Source: Deltaproteobacteria bacterium
GTDB lineage: Bacteria; Myxococcota_A; Polyangia; Polyangiales; Houyiibacteriaceae
Reading direction: 5' to 3'
NCBI GenBank assembly: GCA_017644045.1
Contig: JAEPMI010000004.1
Span: 640,014 to 704,013, forward strand
DNA length: 64,000 nt
The notes beneath the pieces were generated by a model. It saw only the letters and a list, made by a program, of their open reading frames with translations. It searched no databases and was not told where the DNA came from. How positions within the stretch are numbered: position 1 is the first letter of the stretch; every line of letters starts with the position of its first letter. Shown here in pieces: positions 62,744-64,000 of the stretch. Position numbers and translations under genes: made by a program.

Positions 62744-64000
62744 ATGCGGGCGATGCATCACCCCACGCGTCTCTTCGCCGTCGTGCTCCTGGTGCTGGTG
62801 GGCTGCGGCGACGACGGACCTCCAGCACCCGATGGCGGCGCCGATGGCGGCTGCGCGGTGGACAGCGACTGCGACGACGGGATCTTCTGCAACGGCGCCG
62901 AGCTCTGTACGGCGAGTCGCTGCGAGTCGGCGGCGCCTGCCTGCGGAGACGGAGAGCGCTGCGACGAGGACCTCGACCGCTGCGTGAGCGACTGCGAGAA
63001 CCCCGACATGGACGGCGACGGCCACGACGCCGTCGAGTGCGGGGGCGACGACTGCGACGACGGCGACATCGGCGTCTCGCCGAGCAGCGTCGAGGTGTGC
63101 GACGCCGCAGGCGTCGACGAGGACTGTGACCCGGAGACCCTCGGTCCCGATCGGGACGGCGACGGATTCGCCGCGCTCTCGTGCTGCAACGGCGATCGAT
63201 GTGGCCTCGACTGCGACGACTTCCGACGCGCCGTCGCCCCCGGCGCCGCGGAGGTGTGCAACCTGGTCGACGACGACTGCGATGGCAGCGTGGACGAGAG
63301 CGTCGCCGGCCCCGGCTTCCGCGACCGCGACGGCGACCGCCACGGTGACCCCGACTCGCCCATCGAAGGCTGCCCGGCCACGCCGGAGTTCGCCTTCATC
63401 GGCGACGACTGTGACGACATGGACCCCTCGACCCCCGGCGCCGAAGTGCTGGGCGACGGCGTCGACAACGACTGCGACTCCGCCATCGACGAGGGCGAAG
63501 GCACGGTCTTGCGCCCGTGGTGGCCCGACGCCGACGGCGACGGCTACGGAGACTCCGAGGGAACGACGCTGGAATCGGCGAGCCCGCTAGCGGGGTACGC
63601 GCCGGTGCCGGGCGACTGCGACGAGGGCGACCCGGAGATCCATCCTGGCGCCATGGAGCGCTGCAACGGGCTCGACGACGACTGCAACGGATCGCTCGAA
63701 GGCGAGGACGACGACGGCGACGGCGTCCCCGACATCGCGTGTGGCGCGACCGACGGTGACTGTGACGACCGGAACCCGGAGGTCCGCCCGGGCGCCACCG
63801 AGATCTGCGACGGGGTCGACAACGACTGCGACGACGCGACCGCCGTCGACGAGGGCTGCACGTCGACGGCGTGGTACCCGGACGCCGATGGCGACGGGTG
63901 GGGCGTCGGCTCGCCGGTGAGCAGCGCGACACCGCTGAACGGGCACTCGACTCGGAACGGCGACTGCGACGACGAGGACCCGGCGACCCACCCGACCGCC
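62744..64000 (+). CDS. MopE-like multi-repeat metal-binding-motif lipoprotein (partial)
   Basis: Open to the window end (419 codons seen), so the C-terminus is missing. The lipoprotein signal MRAMHHPTRLFAVVLLVLVGC is followed by a Cys-rich head (CAVDSDCDDGIFCNGAELC) and the acidic repeats D-C-D-D-x-D-P-x-x-x-P-G-A-x-x-C-D/N-x-x-D-x-D-C (e.g. EVCNLVDDDCDGSVDES, ERCNGLDDDCNGSL). It is a paralogue of the protein at 35987-38146, with the same head arrangement (CDDGIFCNG against CDDGVFCNG). The start is the first of two in-frame ATGs; the second lies three codons in. Confidence 0.8.
   Translation, partial: MRAMHHPTRLFAVVLLVLVGCGDDGPPAPDGGADGGCAVDSDCDDGIFCNGAELCTASRCESAAPACGDGERCDEDLDRCVSDCENPDMDGDGHDAVECGGDDCDDGDIGVSPSSVEVCDAAGVDEDCDPETLGPDRDGDGFAALSCCNGDRCGLDCDDFRRAVAPGAAEVCNLVDDDCDGSVDESVAGPGFRDRDGDRHGDPDSPIEGCPATPEFAFIGDDCDDMDPSTPGAEVLGDGVDNDCDSAIDEGEGTVLRPWWPDADGDGYGDSEGTTLESASPLAGYAPVPGDCDEGDPEIHPGAMERCNGLDDDCNGSLEGEDDDGDGVPDIACGATDGDCDDRNPEVRPGATEICDGVDNDCDDATAVDEGCTSTAWYPDADGDGWGVGSPVSSATPLNGHSTRNGDCDDEDPATHPTA

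Noticed and set aside
62870-64000. CRISPR-like repeats in the MopE-like gene
   Set aside because: The repeats are coding D-C-D-D units of varied length and sequence inside an open frame, with no constant repeat-spacer structure.

Overview
The window reads as a high-GC, gene-dense chromosome segment from a Myxococcota member, most likely a Polyangia/Sandaracinaceae-type organism. This is inferred from content, not from a search. The supports are the many Sec/lipoprotein-signal proteins, MopE-like 'DCDD..D..PG..E.CDG.DNDCDG' repeat proteins, DUF4215 Cys-rich lipoproteins, paired outer-membrane barrels of the kind typical of this phylum, GTG starts with GTGA/ATGA overlaps, and a mix of metabolic and envelope genes. 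No tRNA, rRNA, CRISPR array or insertion sequence was found.

Layout. 1-9 kb: an alpha/beta hydrolase and a DUF423 membrane protein (minus strand), then a prolyl-oligopeptidase lipoprotein, an AidB-like acyl-CoA dehydrogenase and sucA (2-oxoglutarate dehydrogenase E1), with unusual extragenic repeats around sucA. 9-14 kb: a small Cys-rich lipoprotein, a rhomboid-fold protein lacking its catalytic dyad, two lipoproteins built from the same repeat domain, a Fic protein and Hsp20. 14-20.7 kb: a four-gene minus-strand operon (outer-membrane barrel, ceramidase-like lipoprotein, lipoprotein, second outer-membrane barrel). 20.8-28 kb: two envelope lipoproteins, RNase R and pyrimidine-nucleoside phosphorylase. 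28-32 kb: a DUF4215 lipoprotein, a TPR/PEGA protein and a gluzincin metalloprotease.

32.1-34.7 kb is the most interesting region: a compact RiPP-type operon with two paralogous Cys-motif precursor peptides, a perfect 20-bp inverted repeat, a DUF692/MNIO multinuclear-iron oxidase, a DUF2063 (BufC/HvfC-type) partner, and a small Cys-free lipoprotein. It is organised like a bufferin/HvfA system, but the precursors carry E-A-S-C and E-G-S-C motifs and look like lipoproteins.

34.8-46.6 kb: an acyl-CoA dehydrogenase, a MopE-like protein, an ABC-2 exporter, a PP2C phosphatase, a structured 400-nt intergenic region, an SDR/flavin-oxidase pair and a polytopic membrane protein. 46.6-50 kb: a LytS/LytTR-type two-component system followed by a direct-repeat site and its probable target. 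50-64 kb: TPR and arrestin-like proteins, an ArsC-fold protein, a hydrolase plus a flavodoxin fusion protein, a lipoxygenase-like protein with altered metal ligands, a V4R-like small protein, a metallo-hydrolase lipoprotein, a DCC-family protein and a second MopE-like protein cut by the window end.
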